NCBI GenBank assembly: GCA_009739215.1
Contig: VSJF01000003.1
Coordinates: 1,426,001-1,490,000, forward strand
DNA from: Floccularia luteovirens
Taxonomy: Eukaryota > Basidiomycota > Agaricomycetes > Agaricales > Squamanitaceae
Reading direction: 5' to 3'
Length of the DNA: 64,000 nt
Shown one piece after another: positions 23,167-34,637 of the stretch. The notes beneath the pieces are model-generated. The model did no database searches, had not been told where the DNA came from, and worked only from the letters and a program-made list of their open reading frames with translations. The stretch's first letter is position 1, and every line of letters begins with the position of its first letter. A program made the translations under genes and the position numbers.

Positions 23167-26100
23167 TTAAGACCAAAAGATGCATTGCTTCTCCCGGCTA
23201 GGGTTCATCTAGAGGGGGAAAAAACAGCTCATTAAGCACGAACGATCAAGACATAAGATACAAACCTTGGAGTTTTTCGGACACTTGAAAGCCCTTGCAA
23301 ATTCTGGCATATTAGAAAATGTGCCATCTACACGATACTTCGCTGGAGAATGATAATCGGTGCGAATATGTTCAATCTTTGTGAGAACAGATTGAATTCC
23401 AATCAGAACAGCAAGATAGGCATCACGCACAGCAGCCGCAGGGCTCAGGACCCTTGCAAATGTTCTCGCAAGTGATATGAAGAATAGTTGCTCCCTAGCC
23501 CACAACTATCAGCGAACACGTCTGATAATACACACAATACAGTAGTCGTTACCTTGTAAATTCTAAGCCGGGTAAAAGTAGTTCATTGCCTTCTGCTAAG
23601 GATATATGGTACTGCTGTTTCCATGCACGGTAGGCTTGAATGAACCCAGAATCACCAATGTTTTCCATGGCAGTCCTAATCAACGTTGGCTCGAACATGA
23701 CCTCTCCATTATCACTAATAGAGGACGTACATATTACCCTTGGGACTGGTTTAGTATAGCGACATCTTAGAATCAAAGCAATCTTACATTGACATGTATC
23801 TTTCCGCCCTTTCCATCATCAATGGTATATTCTGGCACAATGGTAAATTTGAAGACACGCAACGATATATCAAGAAACAGTACCTGAATATTGCTTGATG
23901 ATACAGTCTTCCTTAATTTGGTAACCCTGCGACGTTGCATTCGTCCACCACTGTTCCAATTTGCCATGCTGGTTATACTGACGGCCAATGGAATCAAATG
24001 CATGCTACGAATTTGAGCTCAGTAAAAATTGTAGATAGCAACAACTAAGAGATACAAACGGTTAATTCGTGCGATGCAGCTCCACCAAATCCGCCGTATG
24101 TCATATAGCCTGGCCTAATTTAGACAGTGAACAATTGGTTTCATGATGAACAAAAAGTATGTACCATCCAGCGGAAAAGAAAGGAGGTTGAAGGATTCCT
24201 GCAGGGAAGATGATCTTCGAAAGTTGGGTGGTCAGTTTCTTTCGTATCCCACTGTTACCTCTACTATTAACTCACTTCATTTGCAGGAGGATTAAAGTAG
24301 GCATTGACTATGGCAGGATACATCTCCCATTCTCCGGGATCCCGCCTATGCCCCAAACGGGACCATTTCTTGGTCTCAGCAAACATCCTAGATAGCTCCT
24401 TTCAGTGTCGAAATGGATGTAACACGAAAGGGTAAAACACACTTTCCAGCCTTGATATTCAGAAGAAACTTTCCATTGGATATTTCCAAGTCTTGATAGT
24501 ACACCTCAATACTTTTTGGATCGAGTGTATCTGGAGAAACAGGGTACCCAACTTTGATGCGGATATTATCAGCCTGCACAAGATAAATTATTGTTTTTGG
24601 AGGAGTATAATCGGAGGCTTACTTTCTCTGCAGCAGCTATTGCTGATTTTCTATCCATCCAATCAAGGTCTTCGAGTGAATACTTGAACGCATTGATGAC
24701 ATCTAAAAACAGATCAGATCATACACGAGATGAAGGAGCGATGACGTACTTTTCATAACTGTACCCGCTTTCTTTTTCGAATCCTCTGTAAACGTCTCAT
24801 TGACAAAATATCGTCCGGTTGCAAAGCCCATCATATCTTGCACCCTGTTGATACAGTATTCCGAACGGTCACCCTCTGCACCCTTCTTGACTCCCGTTAA
24901 GACCTCTGCCAGTGACCGCTGTGCCTGCCACGCGTCTGTCCTCTTTCCCAAGTATGGCGAGAAGGTGAGAGCGGTCCGGGCAACGAGGTAAGCCTCAATA
25001 ACGCTAACAGGTGTTTCCTCAAAAATTCCCGAAATTTCGCGAGCATAAGTTGGATCAACGACTACGAGATGATTTGGTAAATCTTCGGTAGTCATTGCAG
25101 AAATATAGGCTCTGAAGTCGATTTGGGGAATTGTTTCAGTCAGATTTCTCATCGGTAATGGATTGTATGTGCGGATTGGATCAACAAAATCAAGCCTTTG
25201 GATAGAAATATTAGAGGACGATAACAACGTTTAGATTAACAGAAACTTACGGATCTAGAGTGGCTTGTGCAATTCGGACGTCTAATTGTACAACATTCTT
25301 TGCCAGTTTGCGGATCCGTTCCGATCTGTTTTTTGGGTTCTCACCATCCCCACCATCTCCATCACCGTCTCCATCCCAAGGCGGCCATGGCCATGGTGGC
25401 CAGACACTAGGTTCACGGTTGGGAGTAAGTACCTGTTTCTCGTGAGCCGGCCCCTCAGATTCGACTTCATCATCGACAGCTAATAGGAGTTGTTCAACAA
25501 CAGTCAAGTATAACTTCTTGATCTCGGGTTCCTCGTAATATTCCTGTATAGGACATTAGTTATGTATAATTACTATGAGGTACAATGCGTATACTTTGGA
25601 AGGGAGTCCCAGAGCTGGCTGACTGAACCAAAGAACCATAGTATCAGGATCCACACCTATATCACCTTCTACGTTGAAGGTAAAAAATGACGGAACACCT
25701 TTGAACAAACAGTTTTGAATATTGATTTCAACTTATTAAAACAAAAGCTATACTGACCTATTTGGTGCACAAATGCTAAAGCGTCGGTTAGCATTTTTCT
25801 CTTCTTCCCTACATCATCGTCTACAGAAGAGGTGGCCAGATCCGTATCTTCTTCCTTGAAAAAAGTTCTAAGCCGCCGCACAATTTGAAGCAAGGGGCTG
25901 ATACCGAGTTTATCTATGTCTTCTTCATTCAAACATGAGGAATAAAGGTCTTTCAGCTTGCGTACGATGCGTTGGTCGGATTTGTCGTCTAGAAGTTGAT
26001 TTGATTCAAGGATTCTGCGTATAACTTTCCCATTTTCGTCAAATAATGTTTCCATTACGCCGGCAGACTGTTTATCCGCGGGTATTGGGTGAGCTTTGAG

Positions 26101-26868
26101 CCAGCCACCGGCTATTTCTATGTTATAAAGGGTGATACGCGCGAGAGAACAACAACATACTTGCAAAGTCGAAGAAACTCTCGCAAGGGTCCTGCTCAGT
26201 GTGAAGAGATGATAAAACTGACGCGGATAGTTTTATACATTGTGGAGTGAGACAGAGCTTAGTTTGTAAAGGATCGTCAGCTACTGGACATCTGGTGCAC
26301 TTCAGAACGACAAACTGACGCACTTTCTCTGAAGGGTTAGTGGGCACCGGGACAGGAATAGGTTTAGCTGTTGTTGTAGCGATTGTCGTTTCAGTTTTAG
26401 TTCTGGTTTTAGTTCTGGTTGATGTCAAGATAGTGGTGGAGATAGCCGTGGTTGCGGAAGTCACAGTTCGAGTGCTTGTATGGTCTTCGCCTCCATCACC
26501 AGGATTGCCATTCCCCAAGCCCAATCTATGTTGCGCACCAGCGAAAAGCCCTATAAATATCTACCAGTAGATCAGTATATATAACAGCATCTGTTATTGA
26601 AGTCATGACGCGTACCGAACTTGTAAGGAGAAGAACAAGCGCAAGAATAAGGAGTATCTTTGTGAGAGGTGTAAGTGGTTCTTGAGCTGCAGAACCAACT
26701 CGCTGGGATAGTGTGGGAGGGGGAGCATCGTGTGCGGTTTCTCCTGGTTGGGTCAAGAGCGGTGCTGCCTCTGACAGGTTTATGAACATTAGCTGACCTG
26801 ATTAATGCAAGAAGGCATGGCTACAATTCACCTTCGTCGGTTGAAGGCCTGGCAGTTCTTTCCGCCAT
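23167..26868 (-). CDS. M13-family zinc metallopeptidase (neprilysin/ECE-like), type II membrane protein
   Basis: This peptidase should cleave peptides outside the cell or in the secretory pathway. A short cytoplasmic tail is followed by one membrane segment (ILLILALVLLLTSS, about residues 45-60) and a Thr-rich stalk (about 85-130) likely to be O-glycosylated. The ectodomain has CLTPQCI, then DPCESFFDFA. The catalytic part shows VNAYFNPPANEV, HELTHAFD (HExxH zinc motif), ENIGDSG (ExxxD third ligand) and the C-terminal FKCP and CIFW. At least ten introns are needed; the last joins SK to MNPS before the stop at 23167. An odd insert rich in Pro, Trp, Asp and Gly (WPPWPWPPWDGDGD, about 25340-25400) lies in the N-terminal half. 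The start at 26868 needs a 34-bp first intron. Confidence 0.9.
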
Positions 26869-27100
26869 AGTCTAAAAACTTGGCTTTGGTAGTTACTACC
26901 CAAGCCAAGTTCTTTGAGTGTCAAGAACTATAGGTGCCTCGAGTATAAGGTGTGGTTTTATGCTTCGTCGGGAACGTGGGTTTCTGGGAGTAACGTTATG
27001 TCATCGGTGAATTCATATACACTAGGTCATGTGAGATTTGTAACGATCACTTGTTGGGCTACTGTATGTTTGTTTTTATATCTTTATTCTAACATTTCTT

Positions 27101-29047
27101 TTAACACTTGGCAGATTCTTTTACAATCCGTTTTGAGAATGTACAGCTACAAAAGCATATTGCTGCCATAACTGCAGCCCATCCGTATCCCCCCAATAAG
27201 TTTGGTCGAGTATTTGAAAGCGCAAATAACGAACTATATACAAAAAGACATCAATACTCCACGAAAACAACAGCTTTCAATCATTTACCTAGCAAACGCA
27301 GGACTAAAAGATCGCGAAAGACAGATAGAGAACTGAACTAGACTTGTTGTTGAGCCTATCGCCGTTTGGCTTGGTGCATGTCGCTTTACTAGTAACAAGT
27401 TCACACTATCCTTGACGGTGAGTGTATGAGACACGAATCAGTATTCACCATATGTTAAAGGGAAACAGCTTACGAATATGCAAGAAAAGCGACTCTTGCC
27501 ATCGCCAATATTATCGCAATACCAGTCCAGAGGATCCACCCACCAAGATATTCATATTCTGCTCCTCCCATCAGAAAATGGCGTGCTACCAAATTGAGAC
27601 ACGGCAATGCAAGGAACGTGAAAGGCCAAATTTTCATGCAGAAGTTGTACATATGCGCATGATCTACACGTTGAAGAATTGTAGGCATAAAAAGTAATTG
27701 GAGCAAAGCGGCCAACGCTCCAGCAGTGGCCAACGCAAATCCTATTTGCGATGTCTATCGAGATATTAAAATTCATTGACTTGATGATAGGCTGACAAAT
27801 AACACACCGAAAAGTTCAGGCCCCCATTTTGGATTGGAGTATAGCAGAAGAGGACGAACGAAACGTCGAATGCAGTAGAAATGAAACTTAAAGCGCATCC
27901 CGATGCGCACAAAGCCTTGATCATTGGTATCGCAACCAGCTGTCGCACGTTATACCGCTTCGACGTATTGTCGTCCTTTCCTGTGTCCATGGTGCCATAA
28001 GTGGTAGCACAATCAGCAGCAGGAACAACGATTTTTTTCGATGTCTGTGTGGAAATCAGATCAGAAAGTTGCAAGAAATGAACTATCTAACCTCAGCCAA
28101 TAAGAAGTAACCGAGTACGAGCCCAAGTGCTGATACTGCTGAAACGATAAAGCCTGGGAGGAAGTATGGGTATGTTCTGAAAAAAACTATATCGAGAAGC
28201 TTGAATTTATCCGCTGGCTTTGCGAAGTATCCTCCAATAAGTGGGCTGAAGACCCAAATGAGACCCTTCAACAAATTTATAGAAAAGATGACCCTACCCT
28301 ATGATGGATCCCACTGGCCACCATAGCCCGAAGAAAGGAAATGCGAAACTTTGGTTAGTCTTGTCCGTAATTTCACATAGCATAGATGGAATGACAGCGA
28401 CATTCCCAGAAAACAAACCAGCTGCAGGTTTGCATTAGCACTTCCGTTTTATATATCATATTCGGAAAGCCAACCTAAGGCACGGAATATGAGAGCTTCT
28501 GCAAAAGTTTTGGACAAACCGAAAAGTAGTGTTGAGAGTGTCAATCCTGTAACACCTGCAAGCACTATAGGTCTGCGTCCCATTCCATCTGTTTTACGTA
28601 TAAAAGTTAAACAAAACAGCACATTGAAGCACCTTACCAGACATGTAACCCCAGGGATAGATCACGAGGAGTTGTGTCACCGCGAACGCGCTTTCCTGGA
28701 CATCTTGCATATGAGCCACAATCCTTTCATGCCACAATGGCTAAAAACATTTGTGAACACACCACAAGCCCACTATAGTAACCAATCTGTGTCGGGTCTT
28801 CCGTCACATGCAAGTCGCTCATGAAATGGTTCACATAGGGGAAAATTTGCGAAAAAGTCAAGGGGTCCAAAATGCGTAGAAAACATAGGATGCCCAATTG
28901 AACGCGCGGGAGGGGCGTTCGGTGCCCCGGACAATTATCATTCTCGGGGATATCCTTTTGCTGGGTGGCACTACCTTTACTGGCCGTATTCTGTAGCAAA
29001 GGTCGTGTATCGTTTTTGGTATTTTCCTCCAGAGATGTATGCACCAT
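27101..29047 (-). CDS. Major facilitator superfamily transporter
   Basis: This is a 12-helix-type MFS permease of the DHA1-like group common in fungi. A polar N-terminus (residues 1-40) precedes the first helix (LGILCFLRILDPLTFSQIFPY). The motif-A loop between helices 2 and 3 is present (GYMS spliced to DGMGRRPIVLAG). Later helices include FPFF/GPLIGGYFAKPADKF, PYFLPGFIVSAVSALGLVLGYFLL, GALAALLQLLFMPTI and SVNLLLVKRHAPSQTAIG. The C-terminus continues past the apparent stop at 27470 through an intron with donor GTAAGC, ending at TAA 27101-27103. At least eight introns are inferred. The substrate cannot be told; drug:H+ antiport and metal- or metabolite-export are all possible. The stop is 232 bp from the M13 gene start on the same strand. 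Confidence 0.85.
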
Positions 29048-29762
29048 TGTTACAACTCGACTAGTGCTGCAAGGAAATAGAAAGCAGGAAATATACTCTT
29101 GATTTGTTATTGTTAACCGTCCAGAATTTAAATTAAGTACCCCAATCGAGGGAAGGACATGTGTCGTATTTTTACGCAACACTTTTGCATTCAAATGGTG
29201 AAGTGGAGAGAATAACGGGACACATGTTGCACAGGGTGATAAATGTTAGAGTAAATATTAGCGGCACCTTTTAGGGGCATCTAAGAATTATGAAACCAGA
29301 ATCTCAGAATACAAATATGTATGGCGGGTGCACAAAAAGATGGAGAAGATCAAATTCAATGTACATATCTTTTGATCGATGACAAAACTCTCGATTCCCT
29401 GACCGACGGAAATCAGTCTATGTGGAGTGGTCCATTTATTTATGCTATTGCTCCACTTATGAAAGGCTCAAAGGCTCGCAACTTCGGACATTTCTGACTT
29501 CCTTTTATAATGAACATATGCGCATAAGACACCAGAAGCCTTGCAACTTACAATGCAGGGACAAGTTGCCAAGAGTACGATGCTCTGAAATCGCCGTTTT
29601 CTGGCCAATATATATTCAAAATGAAAACATGCATGATTTAATTTGCGGGTTCAGAGCGTAGCGCCCAAAAAATGCTCTGTATGATCTGATGGTCCTGGTC
29701 GATTAATCCTCAGCGTGAGCGATAAGTATGATTACAATAGATAGTGAGGTACAATCTCTGAA
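29048..29762. other. Intergenic stretch between MFS and AlkB-GRF genes
   Basis: About 700 bp without a supportable exon on either strand. It holds the MFS promoter and the 3' flank of the AlkB-GRF gene. The open frame at 29422-29661 has no motif or splice partners. Confidence 0.4.
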
Positions 29763-31404
29763 CTAGATTATTATATGTTCATTTTCTAGTATACACCCAG
29801 CACTCCGACCTTCTGCACGCATGTCCATCACGCGCCAAAAATCACATCCTTTCCCCCCATTTTGTGCACCTGCGTAGCATGTCCACCAATAGCGATCTAC
29901 CTCTTTATCGTTCGTGATCTTATCATGATCTTTATCTCCTTCTCTAAGTGTTGCACTCCGACCTTTCATATCAGGTCTTAAGATAGTCGGCACGCCGCAC
30001 CGACACCTGGGAATGCTAGGGGGTCGGAAGTCTGGGCGGTAAAAACGAAAGGTAATATTAATACGGCAGGTAGATGGCTCAATTTGGGTTTCTGAATCGG
30101 ATTCTTTGTGTACCCTGGGAAAGGCGGGGCGAAAGAGGTCGATGGCACGTTGTGGAGGGATAGAGTGCTTAAATTTCTCTTGACAAGACGCGTGCATTAT
30201 AGTCAGCTATAGGGTGTAACGTTGATGAGAAACTGGGTTATGTGCACAATCATAAGAAATTTACAGAATTGTGAGATAGGGGAATATTGAATGTTCGCGC
30301 TTTCCGAACATCTACTTCATCAGCGGGGATCACTTCCCGCAGACTGAAGTTACGCGTAGTACCTAAGAAATATTATAAGAAACTTAGTCGTGAGTACATG
30401 CAGGACACAAACCGAGACTCAATGATGCTATAGTGGGATATGGTCCCAGATATGTCAGTTGGTCTGAGTGAAAACCTACGCTTTCCTTTGCGCCCTCATA
30501 GCAATTTGAAGCAGCTACGTTAGCGCGCCAAACAATATCATTTCCAACACCCCACTCCAGTGGGTAACGTTTCCGCTTTTTCATCTCTTCATTCACTATA
30601 GGCTCGATGTGTCGACACGCCTCCTCCATTTCCGGGGGAAACAAAGCTGGTTGGTCAGTTTTACGTCCATTATACCTACATGACGCTTGCGTAGTGAGCC
30701 TCGACTAGATCTTGGAATACAAAACTCATAACTTACCAAAATTGGGCGGCCTCCTGCCATGTTTCATCACCATCAATCCCATCATCACGACGCGCGAAGA
30801 ATGAAGTACGATGTGGACTCTCTACAACACGGTCAAAGAGCCACCACGTATTGCGTTGCCATGCACGTGAAAGATCTAGCATTGCATAGAAAAGGCGGCA
30901 CGCGAGTTCGGGTGGGAGTACGGATTGATGAAGAGTGCAAGGGGTATGCGCGGCAACAAGTGCAGGAGTTGCGAGAGTCAAAGGTGCTAGACGCGTGGCA
31001 GATTTAGTTTTGGTAGGTGAGGGGGGTTGGCGAAGAATAGAGAGGAGGTTTGTTGTAGGTATGGTGGTTGCAGTGGCACTCGAGGATGGAATAGGGGACA
31101 ATGGTTTAGTTCGCGTATGTGAAACTGACGAATGACGTTGCAGGCTTTGTTGACGGGCAGGTTTAAGCCAGGCATCGAGACCGGCGCGTTTGCGTTTCTT
31201 TTGTTTTTGGGGAGTTAGGGATGCAGTCGATGCAGGTCCGTCTAATTTTGGATTGGAATTGGAGTTGAAGGCATGCGCTGCAGCAACAGGATCGCCATTG
31301 TATCTCGTGAGAGCATCAAGTATTTCATGAATGGGCGGAGAAAGAGATGTGAGTAGGCTGGAGACAACAGCGATTAGGGTGTCTGTGTCGTCGTTTGTGT
31401 CCAT
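29763..31404 (-). CDS. AlkB-family dioxygenase with N-terminal CUE-like region and C-terminal GRF zinc finger
   Basis: This resembles the nuclear ALKBH2/3 demethylase branch. Residues about 18-50 (IHEILDALTRYNGDPVAAAHAF) look like a CUE/UBA ubiquitin-binding helix bundle. A Ser/Pro/Lys-rich linker follows, with basic KKRKR. The dioxygenase core has WGVGNDIVWRANVAASNCY, FHSDQLTYLGPYPTIASLSLG (HxD iron ligands), TTRNFSLREV, FKHSIPPQ (distal His) and RINITFRFYRPDF (2-oxoglutarate Arg). The C-terminal zf-GRF reads CRCGVPTILRPD ... YWWTCYAGAQNGGKGCDFW. Introns are near 30675-30732, 30335-30395 and about 30195-30255. Start 31404, stop TAG 29763-29765. Likely role is DNA or RNA alkylation repair; ubiquitin binding is inference. 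Confidence 0.88.
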
Positions 31405-31544
31405 CTAGGGGCAGGTTCACAATCAATTAATTACGGGCCGGTAACAAGAAGATTTATCATAACCTTCCCAGGATCTTGTCATTATAAAATGCAAATGGAA
31501 CATTCAAGCATCGTTCCTGGGCCAGCGCCACAGGGCTAGTTCTA

Positions 31545-33418
31545 ATGTCGTCGAAGCTCTCCGATAGCCAGCAAACGCTTATTGGACCACGACGAATAAA
31601 CCAATCCAGAGTCTGTGATATTTTCTATTACAGACCTATATGTTATGGCACTAACATATTGAACCACACGCACAGAAACAGGTTTTCATTGTGGCGATAA
31701 CATGTCTTCTATCATTATGTTCTCTGTTTTCCTACAGGCTACAACTCTGGCGCACAACTGTACAAGATTTTGAGCATCTCCGTTCATATTGTGATGGAGT
31801 ATCTTCCATTACTGCTGAAGAGTTCCGTTTCCGCCAGACTACGCTTGTGCGTTTTTTACGTGATTCCAATGCCTCAGCATACATTGCCGAACCTGGTGCA
31901 AATACTCAATATTTCGGCAACTTTTCCACTGCGAACTGGAGACTCTCAGAACGCCCATTACTTCTCATCATTGCACCAACCGACCCTCCTGGTGCTCCTC
32001 ATGCTAGCGGGGAGGAAGAGGAACCCGAAGTGCAAATAACTGTGCTCACACCGAAGGTAATCCCAGCCCTCTCCAGTCCAATGAAATCTAAAGTACGCCC
32101 CTTCGATTAGTTTGAGGCCACGCGTGCAAAATTACTGCCCATACCATTACTCGCAAAAGTGCGTTATGTTGAGTGGGCGGAGGAAAGCAATCCATACGAG
32201 CATGCGTTATCCGCCTTATACTCGTACAAGTCTTGGCAAAGTTCTGATTCATCAAGCATCGGTCTCACAAATCAAACTTCTGACGTATCTGCCCCTTTTG
32301 AGCGTCCCACTATCTTTGTCGACAACAGTATCCGCAAGTTCATTGCTGATGGGCTACAAAATGCAGGGGCCACTGTTATCTCCGCCCCGCCAGCTATTAC
32401 TCAACTGCGGGAGCGGAAGTCGTCTGCTGAGCTTGACATTCTAAGATGCGTTAATGAGGTGCGTCCTATAATTTAATGAAATACGCAGTTCTTCTGCTGC
32501 CTGTCTTCTTGGACTCATCACACCATTCAACCAAGGTGACGCTCCTTGCGATTCGTGCCGTACACCAGCAAATGTATATCGGAATGCGCGAATCAGAAGC
32601 GCGAGGAATGATGAGTACAACGCTTGCTGCTGCAGGTCTCCAAGATGGTGGCTGTCTTACTCTTTTTGGAGGTGTGTAGCCCATATTAGACTTTACTTGT
32701 AATAATATGAAACATTGTTCTGGGTTTGTTAGAAAATGCAGCACTGCCGCACGGTTCCGGCACTGACTGCACACTCGGACCGAGTGACTTTGCGTTGTTT
32801 GACTGTACAGCGTCTTTGAAAGGCTATTTTAGCGATGTTACGCGGGTACGTCGTTTCTTCGTTGCATCGTCCACCATACACCCTAATCCTCATTCACAGA
32901 CGGTTTCTCTTCCAGCATCTTCCATCCCGCTAGAGCACCAGAAGATATGGAATGTTGTGCACGCAGCACAAGCTACGGGGCTACGTTCAGCTCGACAAGG
33001 AATTCGAACGGGTGCGGTGGATGAATACGTGCGGGGAATGATAAGTAGTTTGGGTTACCCAGGTTACTTTACTCATCGCCTTGGACATGGTGCGTCCCGA
33101 TTCGTTATCGTCTGATTTCAGCTATTAAATCACAAATTATAGGCATCGGATTGGAGGTTCATGAAACGCCGTATTTACGTGGTGGTGCTACCGAGATAAT
33201 CCAAACTGGAAACACTTTCTCAGACGAGCCAGGTATCTATATTGAGGGTAAAGTCTGTGGTCATCTCATCGGTTACGGAAGCTTTGTCTGTGATATCTTA
33301 CTTGGTTTAACAGGTCGGCGTTCGTCTGGAAGATTGTTTTTACATAGACCATGCCGGCAACGCGGTCCTGTTGACTGCCGGGGTTGGTGGACAAAGCCGA
33401 GGGTCTCTGTACCCATGA
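31545..33418 (+). CDS. M24 metallopeptidase, Xaa-Pro aminopeptidase/dipeptidase-like, membrane-anchored
   Basis: The fold is creatinase/aminopeptidase P. A 22-codon first exon (MSSKLSDSQQ) is spliced at 31612-31681 to a membrane segment (VFIVAITCLLSLCSLFSY). Next come the N-terminal creatinase-like domain (AYIAEPGANTQYF, LSERPLLLI) and the catalytic domain. All five metal ligands can be placed: Asp in FALFDCTAS, Asp in YFSDVTR, His in HRLGHGIGLEVHE, Glu in FSDEPGIYIEGK and Glu in GVRLED. Five or six further introns are inferred (about 32057-32110, 32458-32533, 32670-32732, 32845-32900, 33090-33142, about 33250-33313). The stop is TGA 33416-33418. The single N-terminal membrane anchor suggests a vacuolar, ER or cell-surface peptidase; the exact substrate is unknown. 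Confidence 0.9.
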
Positions 33419-33758
33419 ATATTCGAGTTTATTTAGTGCTGAAAATAACTTTTTTATTTACAAATCATCTTTACAAAAGGTTTTACAAAGAATATAACTG
33501 TAACTACGGAAAAGAGGTCCATATTTTGTGTGATATAAACGTGTAGACATTTAGGCAGCGGGTTTGTGTCACGCTGAAGGATATAGGTGCTCACGGGTAT
33601 GGTATCGATTAATTTGAGTGAGGATAGCGTGAAGCGGTCAGTGGCTTTCCAAATAAATGAGCCAAGTATATGTGATGGATTGTTGAAGGAACGATATGGG
33701 GAAGATAAATAGATAAAAAGGGAAGAGACATGGCTTGAGCGTGATCGGCATTTCGTCC
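33419..33758. other. Convergent intergenic stretch
   Basis: The 3' flanks of the M24 peptidase (plus) and the unknown minus-strand gene meet here. No exon was seen. Confidence 0.4.
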
Positions 33759-34507
33759 TTACGGTAGTTCGTTCATTTCATCAGCAGTAGGTAAGGGAAG
33801 TGGGATGGCAGCAGGAGAAAGTGGAGATATGGGGCCCGGAGATTGGTTGGAAGCATGGCGTAAAAAAGGGTTGCGCGTATGCATGCGAGATATGGGAGAT
33901 GCTGACGTGAAGATACATTAAGATATTATCAGCCAAAGAGCGGGGTGTACATACAGAGAACACCAGATGTAAACCAACGCGGCGGAGAGGAGTCAACAGG
34001 CATATCTCCCTCAGAGAATTCAACAACGTCTACGTATTCGGGGGCAGGAGATACAGACTGTGCCGAGTCTGGATCGAGGTTTTCGAAACGCGCACGCTGT
34101 TTAAAGGTGAAAGGGCGCTCATACTGGAAAGGAGGAACAGAACGTCGAGTCCGGATATTAGGAGATGTAGGTGGAAAGAATGAAGGACGAAGAATGGAGA
34201 GAAACTCTTCAAGAGCCTCTGAAGGCAGCGCTGAACTTTAGTGAAGCATTAGTATTACTACTAGGTTGATCTGTGGAGAAACAAGATACCGGGGTGATGT
34301 ACGGGCACTGGGAGGAAGATCGCGATCCAGCTCTGGGGCAGGGTCATCATGGTCAAGCATATCGGTAATCTTCTGCCTGTCTGAGGGATCGGAGGGGGGG
34401 ACGAGACGGGACGAGCGCGCAATCATATGGGCATGATGAGCGGTGAGACGAACGGGACGGGGAGCGACAAGAAGAGGGAGATCGTTTGCAGCAGCAGCGT
34501 AGGCCAT
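33759..34507 (-). CDS. Unknown fungal protein
   Basis: I do not recognise a family. The start at 34507 (MAYAAAANDLPLLVAPRP) opens a first exon to about 34290 (RQKITDMLDHDDPAPELDRD). An intron of about 72 bp, phase 2, then joins exon 2 (SALPSEALEEFLSILRPSFF, RSVPPFQYERPFTFKQRARF, DVVEFSEGDMPVDSSPPRWF). A second intron, with donor GTATGT near 33953, leads to a last exon rich in Pro and Ser that ends NELP (TAA 33759-33761). About 210 residues, with no membrane segment or signal peptide. The consistent splicing phases and charged, ordered sequence support a real gene. Confidence 0.6.
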
Positions 34508-34637
34508 GATGATGATGGAAAGAAAAGAAAAGAGAGAACGCAAGGAAGTCAAGCAAGCAGGACTATGTGGTCTTGTTTATTTAATAGCCGGTCCGTACGT
34601 ATTTCAATTATGTAATAATCTGACATTTTTTATCTAT

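Noticed and set aside
27108..27341. Plus-strand open frame of 77 codons
   Set aside because: It is antisense to the last exons of the MFS transporter, whose C-terminus reads through here after splicing.
30759..31135. Plus-strand open frames across the AlkB-GRF gene
   Set aside because: Shadows of the long minus-strand exon that carries the CUE-like region and linker.
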